This document shows positions 1 through 6,642 of a stretch of 19,554 nucleotides of DNA, in pieces. The notes beneath the pieces were generated by a model. That model was given only the letters and a program-made list of their open reading frames with translations. It was not told the origin of the DNA and did not search any database. Source of the DNA: Methanolinea sp. SDB. GTDB taxonomy: Archaea; Halobacteriota; Methanomicrobia; Methanomicrobiales; Methanospirillaceae. Position 1 is the first letter of the stretch, and each line of letters opens with the position of its first letter. Both the position numbers and the translations under genes were made by a program. Location of the stretch: the NCBI GenBank assembly GCA_001412335.1, contig LKUF01000194.1, positions 1-19,554 on the forward strand. Reading direction: 5' to 3'.

Positions 1-12
1 GGTCAGCTCTTT

Positions 13-450
13 TTAGCCTTCATCCCCATGCGGATCTGCATTCAGGATAACCAGCATCTCTCCTCCACCCCGGAGGTGCGAGATGAGCTCACGCGGCAGA
101 GTGAGGGCTGTATAGTCGGAAGATATCCCTATAGTCCGGCTGCAGGTAAAGGTGCTCTTCCTCCAGACAAGGTCTGTCTCGTGATCCAGGGTCAGTGACG
201 CGCTCCCCTTCGACGTTACCCTGACCGTGATATCTCCTGCAACGAGAAGAGTGACAAGGGTTGCGCTCTCGTATTCAAGGGCTGCCCGGAACTCGTCCGA
301 AAGGTCTATTGCCCCCTTGTCAGCACCCACTCCGATGACGCAGTCGCCCCGCGGTGAGAGGTCTGTCTCGGTGGTGATCTGGAACGTGGACCGGTGCGTG
401 CCCCGTATATTGGGATGGCCCCCGCAACAAATTCTCTCCTCGACATTCAT
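13..450 (-). CDS. DUF371 family archaeal protein
   Basis: A 145-residue protein of the archaeal DUF371 family, whose function is not known. The family signature is visible at residues 9-46: the Gly-His-Pro-Asn motif (about 10-13), then HRSTFQIT (19-26) and SPRGDCVIGVGADKG (32-46). The rest alternates short beta-like stretches, with no membrane segment or signal peptide, so it should be cytosolic. The frame stays open upstream to 549, but the family-like part begins at the ATG at 450. The 33 extra residues upstream look unlike the family and would overlap the divergent neighbour's start. The gene is divergent from the zinc-finger gene at 549, with 98 bases between the starts. The family call is confident; no function can be given. 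Confidence 0.87.
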   Translation of the reverse strand: MNVEERICCGGHPNIRGTHRSTFQITTETDLSPRGDCVIGVGADKGAIDLSDEFRAALEYESATLVTLLVAGDITVRVTSKGSASLTLDHETDLVWRKSTFTCSRTIGISSDYTALTLPRELISHLRGGGEMLVILNADPHGDEG

Positions 451-548
451 CCTCTCGATCTTTCCTCCATGAAACCAAGGACTTTTGCACGGGAAGCCAA
501 TACTACTTTGAGCTGACGGATAGTATTGTAGAGGAGAGGAGCCACCCA

Positions 549-1127
549 ATGGATTTGGAAACCTACTGCCCGGTCTGCAGGGAAGAGCAGGGACATGTGA
601 TAGTCGCCAGTTCGCGTGATCTCGTGGTGCGATGCGAGATATGCGGTAATGTGCAGCGCATTCCGTTGCCCGAAGAAGAGAAGCACGTCTATGTGAAGGC
701 CATTGTCAGTTATGAAGAGAGTTCCCGGGTCTGCCGTGTTGAGCTGCCGCCCAAAGAGTCCTGTGCTGTCGGGGACAGGCTCGTCGTGGAGTGCGGCGAC
801 GAGTATGTCGGTGTCGAGGTGACGGCGATCGAGCGTGATGAAAAGAGGGTAACGAGGGCTGTTGCATCCGAAATCTCCACATTATGGACCCGGAAGATCG
901 AGGAGGTGGTCGTGAGGGTGTCCCTCCATGACGGCCGTACCACAAGCCCGCTCTTCATCCATGTCACAGGTGAGGAACCCTTCGAGGTGGGCGGAGTCTG
1001 CCGGCACTCAGGGCGGCAGTTCCGGATCGTCCAGATAAAATTGCGGGACGGCGCGGTGATGCGAAAGGAAGGCTGGAAGACCGTGGCCCGCAGGGTAAAG
1101 CGCATCTATGCAGTGCCGTCACCGTAA
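549..1127 (+). CDS. Archaeal zinc-finger protein, COG1326 (HVO_0476-like)
   Basis: A 192-residue protein that starts with a compact zinc ribbon: Cys7-x2-Cys10 and Cys29-x2-Cys32. The rest is a beta-rich region with two apparent repeats of a hydrophilic fold (about 45-95 and 105-185). This matches the uncharacterised archaeal Zn-finger family COG1326. Family members are conserved in euryarchaea, and a nucleic-acid or translation-related role is often guessed but not shown. A GGAG-rich stretch (about 532-541) sits just ahead of the ATG. The 3' end runs 9 bases into the convergent thioredoxin-like gene. It is divergent from the DUF371 gene. Confidence 0.85.
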   Translation: MDLETYCPVCREEQGHVIVASSRDLVVRCEICGNVQRIPLPEEEKHVYVKAIVSYEESSRVCRVELPPKESCAVGDRLVVECGDEYVGVEVTAIERDEKRVTRAVASEISTLWTRKIEEVVVRVSLHDGRTTSPLFIHVTGEEPFEVGGVCRHSGRQFRIVQIKLRDGAVMRKEGWKTVARRVKRIYAVPSP

Positions 1128-1379
1128 CTTCGAGACCACCTCTTCGAATTGTTCCCGGTGAACGACACCTTCAAATCTGGCCTTCTCCTCCCCGTCCTTG
1201 AGGATGATAATGGTCGGAGTCACTTTCAGGCCATACTCCTTGATATAAGCGGAATTTTTCGTCGGGTCGATTGATTCTATCTTGATATTGAGGTCCTGCT
1301 CCACCACGCGGTTTATGGGTTCCTGCTCCTGGCATGCCATGCACCCTTCCTGGAAGAAACTGATTATTCGCAGTGCCAT
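1119..1379 (-). CDS. Thioredoxin/glutaredoxin-like small redox protein
   Basis: An 86-residue single-domain thioredoxin-fold protein. The redox motif is Cys13-Met-Ala-Cys16, right after the first strand, and the conserved cis-proline is Pro55 in VTPTIIIL. The closing Gly-Val and amphipathic C-terminal helix fit the archaeal small thioredoxins/glutaredoxins of about 80-90 residues. It probably carries out dithiol-disulfide exchange in the cytosol; there is no signal peptide. Methanogen proteins of this size can be reduced by F420-, ferredoxin- or NADPH-dependent reductases, and the sequence does not say which. It lies 43 bases downstream of the FKBP-like gene on the same strand. An AT-rich TATA-like stretch in that gap (about 1402-1411) could give it its own promoter. 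Its 3' end overlaps the COG1326 gene by 9 bases. Confidence 0.88.
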   Translation of the reverse strand: MALRIISFFQEGCMACQEQEPINRVVEQDLNIKIESIDPTKNSAYIKEYGLKVTPTIIILKDGEEKARFEGVVHREQFEEVVSKLR

Positions 1380-1422
1380 GAGAAAAATAGTGGGAGGAGC
1401 TTGTTAATAAGCTCTGGTATTA

Positions 1423-2130
1423 TCAACTCTGTTCCAGCCGGATCAGCCTGATATCGGCGCGTGTATATGCATGGTTCAATGAGAGTGCGTCATCAGTCTT
1501 GTCCGATATATACCCGAGCCGGAGCGCGAAATCCTGCGGGGTCGAATTACTCAGTATACTCTCATAGGACTGCACCGATATGACAACAGGCAGCTGCATC
1601 CCAACCGAGGCCTGGGTGAAATTGAGACCTATGCTCTCGACTCTCTCCTTGTCCATCGTCAGCGTGAGGGCAGAGCCATCCTCGACCGGAACAGTCTTTG
1701 AACCACTCTCCTTCATGCCGGCAAGACCATTGCTGATGGCATTCCACTCTGGTGAGAGTATCCCGAATGGTGCGCCCTGGTATCCCTCGTTCAAGACCGG
1801 GACAGGCGTCATCTCCCGTTCGGTGGAGATGTTTACAGGGACCCTCAGATAATCGGTGAACAGGATGATGCCTCCCTGTTGCACGACCGTGTTGTACATA
1901 TTCTGGTTTGACGTTGCGACGGGTATGTCACGATCATCTCTCAATGTATAGTCCACGAGGGCTATATCGCCGGCCTGTGCAGTCTTGAGTGCGGAAAACA
2001 TGCTCATCGGCATGAGGGACACGACCATAGCCACCGCAAAGATGACTCCCGCCGCCACGATGACAATCTTCTTGGTATCCCATCCTGACTGGGATTTTCT
2101 TCTCACTTTTTCCTTTTTTTTCGGAGGCAT
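1423..2130 (-). CDS. Membrane-anchored FKBP-type peptidyl-prolyl isomerase-like protein
   Basis: A 235-residue protein with a very basic N-terminus (residues 4-12 rich in Lys/Arg), then one hydrophobic segment at about 21-45, predicted N-in/C-out. The outer part begins like an FKBP domain: GDIALVDYTLRDD at 54-66. It later shows NGLAGMKESGSKTVPV (134-149), the counterpart of the FKBP loop usually written GMKxGEKKxVxxPPExAYG. The PPExAYG part is not preserved (it reads VEDGSALTL), so isomerase activity may be reduced and the domain may act as a chaperone or binding module. The C-terminal 80 residues resemble the insert-type tail of archaeal FKBPs. It probably works outside the membrane on secreted or surface proteins. 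A thioredoxin-like gene follows on the same strand, and hsp20 is divergent upstream. Confidence 0.7.
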   Translation of the reverse strand: MPPKKKEKVRRKSQSGWDTKKIVIVAAGVIFAVAMVVSLMPMSMFSALKTAQAGDIALVDYTLRDDRDIPVATSNQNMYNTVVQQGGIILFTDYLRVPVNISTEREMTPVPVLNEGYQGAPFGILSPEWNAISNGLAGMKESGSKTVPVEDGSALTLTMDKERVESIGLNFTQASVGMQLPVVISVQSYESILSNSTPQDFALRLGYISDKTDDALSLNHAYTRADIRLIRLEQS

Positions 2131-2188
2131 TCAATACACATCACTCTGAATGAAAATAAACATTACATTCTCCACCGTCCCCTGTCAC

Positions 2189-2204
2189 AAAAATATATAT
2201 AATA
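2189..2204 (+). promoter_or_regulatory. TATA box of the hsp20 promoter
   Basis: An uninterrupted AT run with a TATATATAAT core, one of the strongest TATA-like elements in the window. It is about 65-75 bases ahead of the hsp20 ATG at 2267, which predicts transcription starting near 2225 and a leader of about 40 bases carrying a Shine-Dalgarno site. A strong core promoter fits a heat-inducible gene. Confidence 0.65.
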
Positions 2205-2208
2205 AAAT

Positions 2209-2227
2209 GACTAACTTAAGGGTAGTC
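2209..2227 (+). promoter_or_regulatory. Inverted repeat, probable heat-shock operator of hsp20
   Basis: The sequence is GACTAAC-TTAAG-GGTAGTC, a 7-base inverted repeat with a 5-base spacer and one mismatched pair. It sits directly after the TATA box and overlaps the expected transcription start. A repressor bound here would block initiation. The core CTAAC-N5-GGTAG differs by one base from CTAAC-N5-GTTAG, the motif reported for the A. fulgidus heat-shock regulator HSR1. The likely binder is the COG1777 regulator encoded at 17026. The repeat is seen directly; the operator role is inferred. Confidence 0.5.
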
Positions 2228-2253
2228 CAGAGGTTTTTCACCGTCTGGAAAAA

Positions 2254-2259
2254 GGAGGT
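2254..2259 (+). promoter_or_regulatory. Shine-Dalgarno site that sets the hsp20 start
   Basis: GGAGGT lies 7 bases before the ATG at 2267, in ideal position. It decides the start in favour of 2267 rather than the in-frame ATG at 2150, which lies upstream of the TATA box. Confidence 0.8.
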
Positions 2260-2266
2260 AACCGAC

Positions 2267-2731
2267 ATGATTTGGCGAAGAAGGCATCCTCTCGGATGGA
2301 GGGCAGAAGATCTTGAAGAGATGATGAGCGAGATGGAAAACATGTTCTGGGGAGGGCGGATGCTTCCGCCTGGAGGTATCACGGACAGGATGCTCCCTGC
2401 CATCCGGGGGGAGTTCCGGGTCGATGTGCGTGAGCATGACGACGAGGTGATCGTGGTTGCCGATCTGCCCGGTGTCGAAAAGGATGATATATCCTTGAAG
2501 CTGGTCTCACCGAACACGCTCGAGATCGATTGCGAGAGAAAGGGCGAGAAGGAGGAAGAGCGGGAAGGATATTACATGCGGGAACGGATGTATGGGTCCA
2601 TGAAGAGGATGGTCGCCCTGCCACGGGACGTCGAGGAGGCGGGTTCATCGGCATCATTCAAAAACGGGGTTCTGGAAGTCAGGCTAAAGAAGAGCGAAAA
2701 AGAGCGTGGTAAAAGAATCCTGATCGAATAA
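2267..2731 (+). CDS. hsp20: Small heat shock protein, Hsp20/alpha-crystallin family
   Basis: A 154-residue cytosolic holdase that binds unfolding proteins and assembles into large oligomers. An N-terminal arm rich in Met, Arg and Trp (1-48) precedes the alpha-crystallin domain (about 49-142). Within it, VIVVADLPGV (61-70) and the closing NGVLEVRL (133-140) are the classic family strands. The C-terminal Ile-Leu-Ile (151-153) is the IxI motif that docks into a neighbouring subunit. All expected parts are present and the length is typical. The start is set by a strong Shine-Dalgarno site. A heat-shock-type inverted repeat follows the TATA box, suggesting repression at normal temperature. A short T run (2748-2752) after the stop may terminate the transcript. 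Confidence 0.95.
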   Translation: MIWRRRHPLGWRAEDLEEMMSEMENMFWGGRMLPPGGITDRMLPAIRGEFRVDVREHDDEVIVVADLPGVEKDDISLKLVSPNTLEIDCERKGEKEEEREGYYMRERMYGSMKRMVALPRDVEEAGSSASFKNGVLEVRLKKSEKERGKRILIE

Positions 2732-2785
2732 ATCCCGATAATATTCCTTTTTCCGATGGCTTCAAGTGCATGAAATGTAATTTCT

Positions 2786-3577
2786 ATGGGAATGGATAAG
2801 AAGAAAGTCCGGGACTACATGACATATGATGTTGTTACCGTCGATGTCCATGGTACGATCAGGGAAGTGATCGAAAAGATTCAAAAGACCGGGCATGACG
2901 GCTTCCCGGTGGTAAACGGCCACGAAGTCGTGGGGTATATCGCGGCCCGTGACCTTCTGTTTGTCCCCCCTTCGACTCCTGTTGAAAAGATCATGTCGGA
3001 CCACCTCATCGTGGCCGACCCTGACATGAGTGTCAATGATGCAGCACGGGTAATCTTTCGATCAGGAATACAGAAACTGCCTGTTGTCGACGAGAAAAAC
3101 TGTCTTCTTGGGATCATCTCAAATACCGACGTGATACGATCCCAGATTGAGCATGTCTCGCCAGAGAAGGTATTCAATTTCATCACCACGTTACAAAAGC
3201 TCCATGGAATATCACCGGAGCTGAAGCGGGAGTCGGTACCCATCGATATGCTCCTGCCCACGCAGTCCCGTATCTATGAAGACGAGCTCGAGGGGAGGAT
3301 GTACGAGATCAGGAAGGGACTGGCCGAACCCCTTATTGTCGTCAGAAGGCCAGGGAAACTGATCCTCGTGGACGGGCATCACCGGGCGATAGCAGCCAGG
3401 AAACTGGGAATCCGTACTCTTGACGCGTACGTGATCGAGATAAACGAAAATATCGAACTTGGCATTGAACGGACTGCGAAAGCCATGAATTTAAAGACAC
3501 TCGACGACATCGAGGTACTCGACTATGCCCGCCACCCGCTGGTGGCGATTACACACCGGCTCGTGAGGAGAAGCTAG
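2786..3577 (+). CDS. CBS-domain pair fused to a ParB/SerK-like domain
   Basis: A 263-residue protein with two CBS domains (about 7-58 and 66-120) followed by a ParB-like fold (about 150-250). CBS pairs usually sense adenosine nucleotides or related ligands. The ParB part is marked by DGHHRAIAARKLG (196-208), the counterpart of the ParB GERRxxAA motif. No helix-turn-helix DNA-binding domain follows, so chromosome partitioning is unlikely. The same fold and DGHHR motif occur in the ADP-dependent free serine kinase SerK of Thermococcus, so a small-molecule kinase regulated by the CBS pair is a real alternative. No clear ribosome-binding site precedes the ATG at 2786, and an in-frame ATG at 2792 is also possible. 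The stop overlaps the convergent nucleotidyltransferase gene by 4 bases. Confidence 0.82.
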   Translation: MGMDKKKVRDYMTYDVVTVDVHGTIREVIEKIQKTGHDGFPVVNGHEVVGYIAARDLLFVPPSTPVEKIMSDHLIVADPDMSVNDAARVIFRSGIQKLPVVDEKNCLLGIISNTDVIRSQIEHVSPEKVFNFITTLQKLHGISPELKRESVPIDMLLPTQSRIYEDELEGRMYEIRKGLAEPLIVVRRPGKLILVDGHHRAIAARKLGIRTLDAYVIEINENIELGIERTAKAMNLKTLDDIEVLDYARHPLVAITHRLVRRS

Positions 3578-4752
3578 GACCCCTCGTACCGGATATCGTA
3601 CTTTTCATTCAGGACATGTTCCTTTACGATCGTTTTGCCTGCGACGACCACGTCCGGCCATATCCGTGTCCGAGAATGAACCACCACTCCTTTTTCAAGA
3701 ACGACCCTTGGCCCGATCACCGTGTCGTTCTCGAGGCTGCAGTCATCGCCAACGCGGGTGTCGTTGTCGATGGTGCTCCCGCTCACCGTGGTGTTAGCCC
3801 CGATCGTGACCCCGTCATAGAGGGACGATGAGAAGATCTTGACATCATCCATCAGGGTGCAATTGTTCCCGATACTTGAATACGGCCCAATCAGGACATT
3901 GTTGCCGATAGACGTCCCGGAACCGATAGCCACGGGGCCGATGATCCGGGTGTTGCTCCCAACCGAGCAGGACGGCCCAAGCTGTACAGGACCGTGGATA
4001 AGGGATCCGCGAAGCGTGAGATCTCCGTGTATGCTTGTGAACGGGATCTCCCGAAGCTTCCACCGCTCGGCGTTCCGAAGAGATTGCGGGCTTCCCACGT
4101 CACTCCAGTTGCCCCTGGCAAGCCAGCCCTTCAGGACGTGCCCCCTCTCCATCAGGTGCGGGAAGAGATCGCGGGCAAAATCGAATTTTTTGTTGGACGG
4201 GATGTGGTCAAAGATATCGGGGCTGCAGACGTATATCCCCGTGCTGGCCAGGTTTGAAAAGATCTCGCCAGGGGAGGGCTTTTCCGTGAACCGTTTTATC
4301 TGGAAGGCCACATCTATCTCGGCGATGCCGTACTCGGATGGCTCATCGATGCTGATGAGCCCGATAGAGACTATCGGCTTTTCCCGGGAGTGTTCACGGT
4401 AAAATTCGAGGAGGTTCAGGTCCGTGACATGGTCCCCCCCCACGACAAGGAAGTCCTGGTCTTCGAGATAGGCCTGGGCGTTTTTTACACTCCCGGCGGT
4501 GCCGAGTTTTGTCTTCTCATGCACATAGGTCACATCGGCCCCGAAGAGTGAACCGTCACCAAGTGCCTCCTCGATTGCCTCGCTCATGTAGCCGAGCGTG
4601 ATGATGATATCATTGAACCCGAGGTTGGATAAGTGGGAGACCAGGTGCTCGATAGAGGGACGGTTCACGATTGGAATACAGGGTTTGGGCCTATCAAAGG
4701 TCAGGGGCCGCAACCGTGTCCCTTCACCCCCGCACATGATACAGACCTTCAT
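3574..4752 (-). CDS. Nucleotide-sugar pyrophosphorylase with left-handed beta-helix tail
   Basis: A 392-residue two-domain enzyme of the COG1208 type (mannose-1-phosphate guanylyltransferase or glucose-1-phosphate thymidylyl/uridylyltransferase-like). The N-terminal Rossmann-like domain opens with the nucleotide-binding signature GGEGTRLRPLTFDRPKP (8-24). It carries the probable metal-binding aspartates Asp107 (GGDH) and Asp218 (SDVG). From about 245 to 375 there are hexapeptide repeats (for example IGPVAIGSGTSIGNN) that fold as a left-handed beta helix. It should make an NDP-sugar from a sugar-1-phosphate and NTP for surface glycans or N-glycosylation. The exact sugar and base cannot be told from sequence. 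The C-terminal helix shows no recognisable acetyltransferase active site, so it is probably structural or regulatory. It overlaps the CBS/ParB-like gene by 4 bases at the 3' end. Confidence 0.88.
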   Translation of the reverse strand: MKVCIMCGGEGTRLRPLTFDRPKPCIPIVNRPSIEHLVSHLSNLGFNDIIITLGYMSEAIEEALGDGSLFGADVTYVHEKTKLGTAGSVKNAQAYLEDQDFLVVGGDHVTDLNLLEFYREHSREKPIVSIGLISIDEPSEYGIAEIDVAFQIKRFTEKPSPGEIFSNLASTGIYVCSPDIFDHIPSNKKFDFARDLFPHLMERGHVLKGWLARGNWSDVGSPQSLRNAERWKLREIPFTSIHGDLTLRGSLIHGPVQLGPSCSVGSNTRIIGPVAIGSGTSIGNNVLIGPYSSIGNNCTLMDDVKIFSSSLYDGVTIGANTTVSGSTIDNDTRVGDDCSLENDTVIGPRVVLEKGVVVHSRTRIWPDVVVAGKTIVKEHVLNEKYDIRYEGS

Positions 4753-4861
4753 ACCTGATGTATCATACGCAATCGGACTTAATCATGTTGAGTCGAAGAT
4801 CCAGACATTATCAGGTGGGTATTGTGACAGGTGAATCCATTGAAAACTTATTCAAAGATTC

Positions 4862-4875
4862 GAAACCTAATATTC
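4862..4875 (+). promoter_or_regulatory. BRE/TATA-like element before the gene at 4894
   Basis: GAAACCTAATATTC has a purine-rich BRE-like half followed by a weak TATA-like half centred about 24 bases before the ATG. With no Shine-Dalgarno sequence present, this suggests a leaderless or very short-leader transcript. Confidence 0.4.
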
Positions 4876-4893
4876 AGACGGTAATCACAAACC

Positions 4894-5745
4894 ATGCACG
4901 AACACAATACGCCGGTGATGAAAAAAGACGGTATTGAGAGATATCTCTCGATTGCCGTACCTCTCGCTTCGTTCGGGGGAATTGCGCTTGCAATATCTCT
5001 CCAGTATCTGGGCCTCATCGCTGATGCAGGGGAATTCTTCTGGGGATGCGTTATCGGTTCCGTGTGCCTTGGATACCTGGCCTGGATAAAGCCCCGGAGG
5101 GACATCGTCGCCCTTCTCGCGCCCCTTTACGCAGTTCTCATCTTTCTCGTTCCCCTTGAAATGCGCCCAAACCTCGTATTGCAGGTATTGTTTGCTATCA
5201 GCATAACCATCCTTGTTGTACGGCTGAATAAGAGGTTCAGCTCGGCGCAGTCACAATTATTTGAGGAGAATCACATGGAAAAATATCTCTATGACTATAT
5301 GAACCGGATAGGTCCTTATTACCGAGACATGGATCGGGAGTGCGCCCACGAAGTTGCATCCACGATCCTCTCATACAAGTACGGGCTCTATCCGAAAACA
5401 CTGCAGAGTGCAGAGAAAGCCCTTGCCATGCTCCCGGATGACGGAGCCATGAAGACACTCCGTAAGGCTGTTACCATCGTCGCTGACAGGGCGGAGAATC
5501 TTGAAGAATCCCGTGTAAAGAAGGTATCTGCCGAGTCATTTTCACCCGAGGACGAAGAGCATCTCGCTATCGTTCTCCCGCCCGAATCGGTTGAAAACAG
5601 GGATGAACTCAAACTTGACAATGCATTGCTGCTTCTGTATGCAGTGGGGTACCTGGAATCTCCCGATGACGGACAGTCCCTCGATGAGCACCAGAATTTC
5701 GTCCTCCAGATATTAAACACGTATAAAAAGGCCTTAAACATCTGA
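4894..5745 (+). CDS. Membrane protein of unknown function, four N-terminal helices plus soluble domain
   Basis: A 283-residue protein I cannot assign to a named family. Four hydrophobic segments lie at about 18-40, 47-65, 71-88 and 93-110. The remaining 170 residues are hydrophilic and helix-rich, presumably cytosolic. The soluble part has a Tyr-rich stretch around 131-145 (KYLYDYMNRIGPYY) and a Leu/Ala-rich helical stretch (about 165-205) that could be TPR-like, but no clear repeat is visible. It stands alone: the upstream gene is divergent and a probable terminator follows its stop. A BRE/TATA-like element 24 bases before the ATG, with no ribosome-binding site, suggests leaderless translation. 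Confidence 0.75.
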   Translation: MHEHNTPVMKKDGIERYLSIAVPLASFGGIALAISLQYLGLIADAGEFFWGCVIGSVCLGYLAWIKPRRDIVALLAPLYAVLIFLVPLEMRPNLVLQVLFAISITILVVRLNKRFSSAQSQLFEENHMEKYLYDYMNRIGPYYRDMDRECAHEVASTILSYKYGLYPKTLQSAEKALAMLPDDGAMKTLRKAVTIVADRAENLEESRVKKVSAESFSPEDEEHLAIVLPPESVENRDELKLDNALLLLYAVGYLESPDDGQSLDEHQNFVLQILNTYKKALNI

Positions 5746-5763
5746 ACCCACATTTTTGGGGTT
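5745..5763 (+). terminator. Possible terminator after the membrane protein gene
   Basis: AACCC and GGGTT can pair across a loop holding five T residues. The element overlaps the last base of the stop codon. The stem is short, so the call is tentative. Confidence 0.4.
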
Positions 5764-5965
5764 TATCCGTTCGCATAAGACTGGAGGGGGTTGTTCCAGG
5801 AGTCATGGCAATCGGCCGTCAAAAGACTGTCAACGACTTGCGATACCGGAAATGTGCGCATGTTCCATTCTGAAAAGCCACGATGATTCAGGGTCGGGAC
5901 ACATGCAATACAAGATGAGTATGGCTCTTCGCTACCTGTATAGAAATGGTCGATGAACCGCGGGA

Positions 5966-6109
5966 ACAGGGTGTTTGGGCTGCCCGCCCCCCTGGCCCCC
6001 ACATCATCCACGTGCGACAACCGGGCCCATACCCTCGAAATTGCTGCGAAGGTTTTTCACCTTTCGGGACAGGAGGGGGCACCTCCCCTGTTCGGTGAAG
6101 CCTTTTTTT
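5966..6109 (+). ncRNA. Candidate structured small RNA with terminator-like 3' end
   Basis: A TATA-like TGTATAGA (about 5936-5943) would place a start near 5966. From there the GC-rich sequence can form a helix between 5969-5980 (GGGT, TGGGC) and 6025-6034 (GCCCA, ACCC) around a 3x1 internal loop. A hairpin at 6069-6091 has two 10-base arms, a GCA loop, one A-C mismatch and one G-T pair. A run of seven T residues (6103-6109) follows 11 bases later. It does not resemble SRP RNA, RNase P RNA or tRNA. The pairing is seen by eye only; expression is unknown. Confidence 0.3.
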
Positions 6110-6124
6110 CCTATCCGGGAATGA

Positions 6125-6140
6125 ATTCCGGATCCGGAAT
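6125..6140. repeat. 16-bp perfect palindrome
   Basis: ATTCCGGATCCGGAAT reads the same on both strands. It is flanked on each side by further CCGGA-type repeats (ATCCGGGAAT before, CCGGAT after), so the block 6113-6146 is rich in repeated CCGGA units. It could be a protein-binding site or an RNA hairpin, and lies about 100 bases beyond the 3' end of the gene at 6238. Confidence 0.6.
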
Positions 6141-6237
6141 CCGGATCGTGGGGACGGGCAGCGGCTGGAGTGACCGGGTCGATATACACGTTACAAATTA
6201 GGTCCAGTCTCCCCTGCAATGCAACGAGGAGAAAAGT

Positions 6238-6558
6238 TCACAGTGTGTCCAGGCTGATCCCGTTGAAGTCCTGCAGGATCTCCCCGATCTCCTTCACTCC
6301 AAACGCAGTCTGGACGACGTTCATGTCCAGCTGGATTGCAGCATCCACCATGTAATCGAGGATATCAATCGAGAGCTCTCTCTGCTGCTTGCTCTTTCGG
6401 ATCTGGTCAACAAGAAACGTTATCTTTTCAGGTTTTTCCATCCGGAGCTTGGCTACGCTGATGACACACATGTAGATACGGGTGAGGTTTCGATCGGTAC
6501 CAGTAATGGTATCGAAGAAATTTTTGATTATCTGGGCCTGAAAAACCTCGCCACCCAT
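6238..6558 (-). CDS. Small helical protein of unknown function
   Basis: A 106-residue, mostly alpha-helical soluble protein without Cys clusters, membrane segments or a recognisable motif. It is acidic towards the C-terminus and has a central basic patch (RKSKQQR, about 59-65). I do not recognise the family. It has a well-placed archaeal promoter: an AT-rich TATA element about 28-33 bases upstream (near 6583-6596). The GGAGG at 6570-6575 is 15 bases from the ATG, too far to be a typical ribosome-binding site, so a near-leaderless start is likely. YchF lies 84 bases upstream on the same strand, but the separate promoter suggests independent expression. Confidence 0.75.
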   Translation of the reverse strand: MGGEVFQAQIIKNFFDTITGTDRNLTRIYMCVISVAKLRMEKPEKITFLVDQIRKSKQQRELSIDILDYMVDAAIQLDMNVVQTAFGVKEIGEILQDFNGISLDTL

Positions 6559-6580
6559 GATAAATTGAGTTTTCCTCCAT

Positions 6581-6596
6581 AGTATAAAAATATACT
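6581..6596 (-). promoter_or_regulatory. TATA element of the small helical protein gene
   Basis: On the minus strand the sequence reads AGTATATTTTTATACT, an AT-rich near-palindromic block about 30 bases before the ATG at 6558. The position suits an archaeal TATA box with a start only a few bases from the codon. Confidence 0.5.
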
Positions 6597-6642
6597 GGTG
6601 AATCCGGGGAAAATCAGACCCGGATCGCGATTAGGGAGATGA

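Larger units (their letters stand above)
5764..6237. other. Long non-coding gap
   Basis: About 475 bases with no recognisable protein gene. Open frames here are short (66-85 residues) and of unusual composition, without ribosome-binding sites or known motifs. 5764-5930 shows nothing I can name. 5936-6109 holds a possible TATA element, paired segments, a strong hairpin and a T run, described as a candidate RNA. 6125-6140 is a perfect palindrome. Decay of an old gene is possible, but I cannot recognise any remnant. Confidence 0.6.

Noticed and set aside
451..549. N-terminal extension of the DUF371 gene
   Set aside because: Not family-like, and would overlap the divergent gene's start.
2150..2266. 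N-terminal extension of hsp20
   Set aside because: Contains the TATA box, the operator and the Shine-Dalgarno site, so it cannot be translated from the main promoter.
5953..6201. 82-residue plus-strand open frame in the long gap
   Set aside because: No ribosome-binding site, start 10 bases from a TATA-like element, and it runs through the hairpin, T run and palindrome; no recognisable motif.
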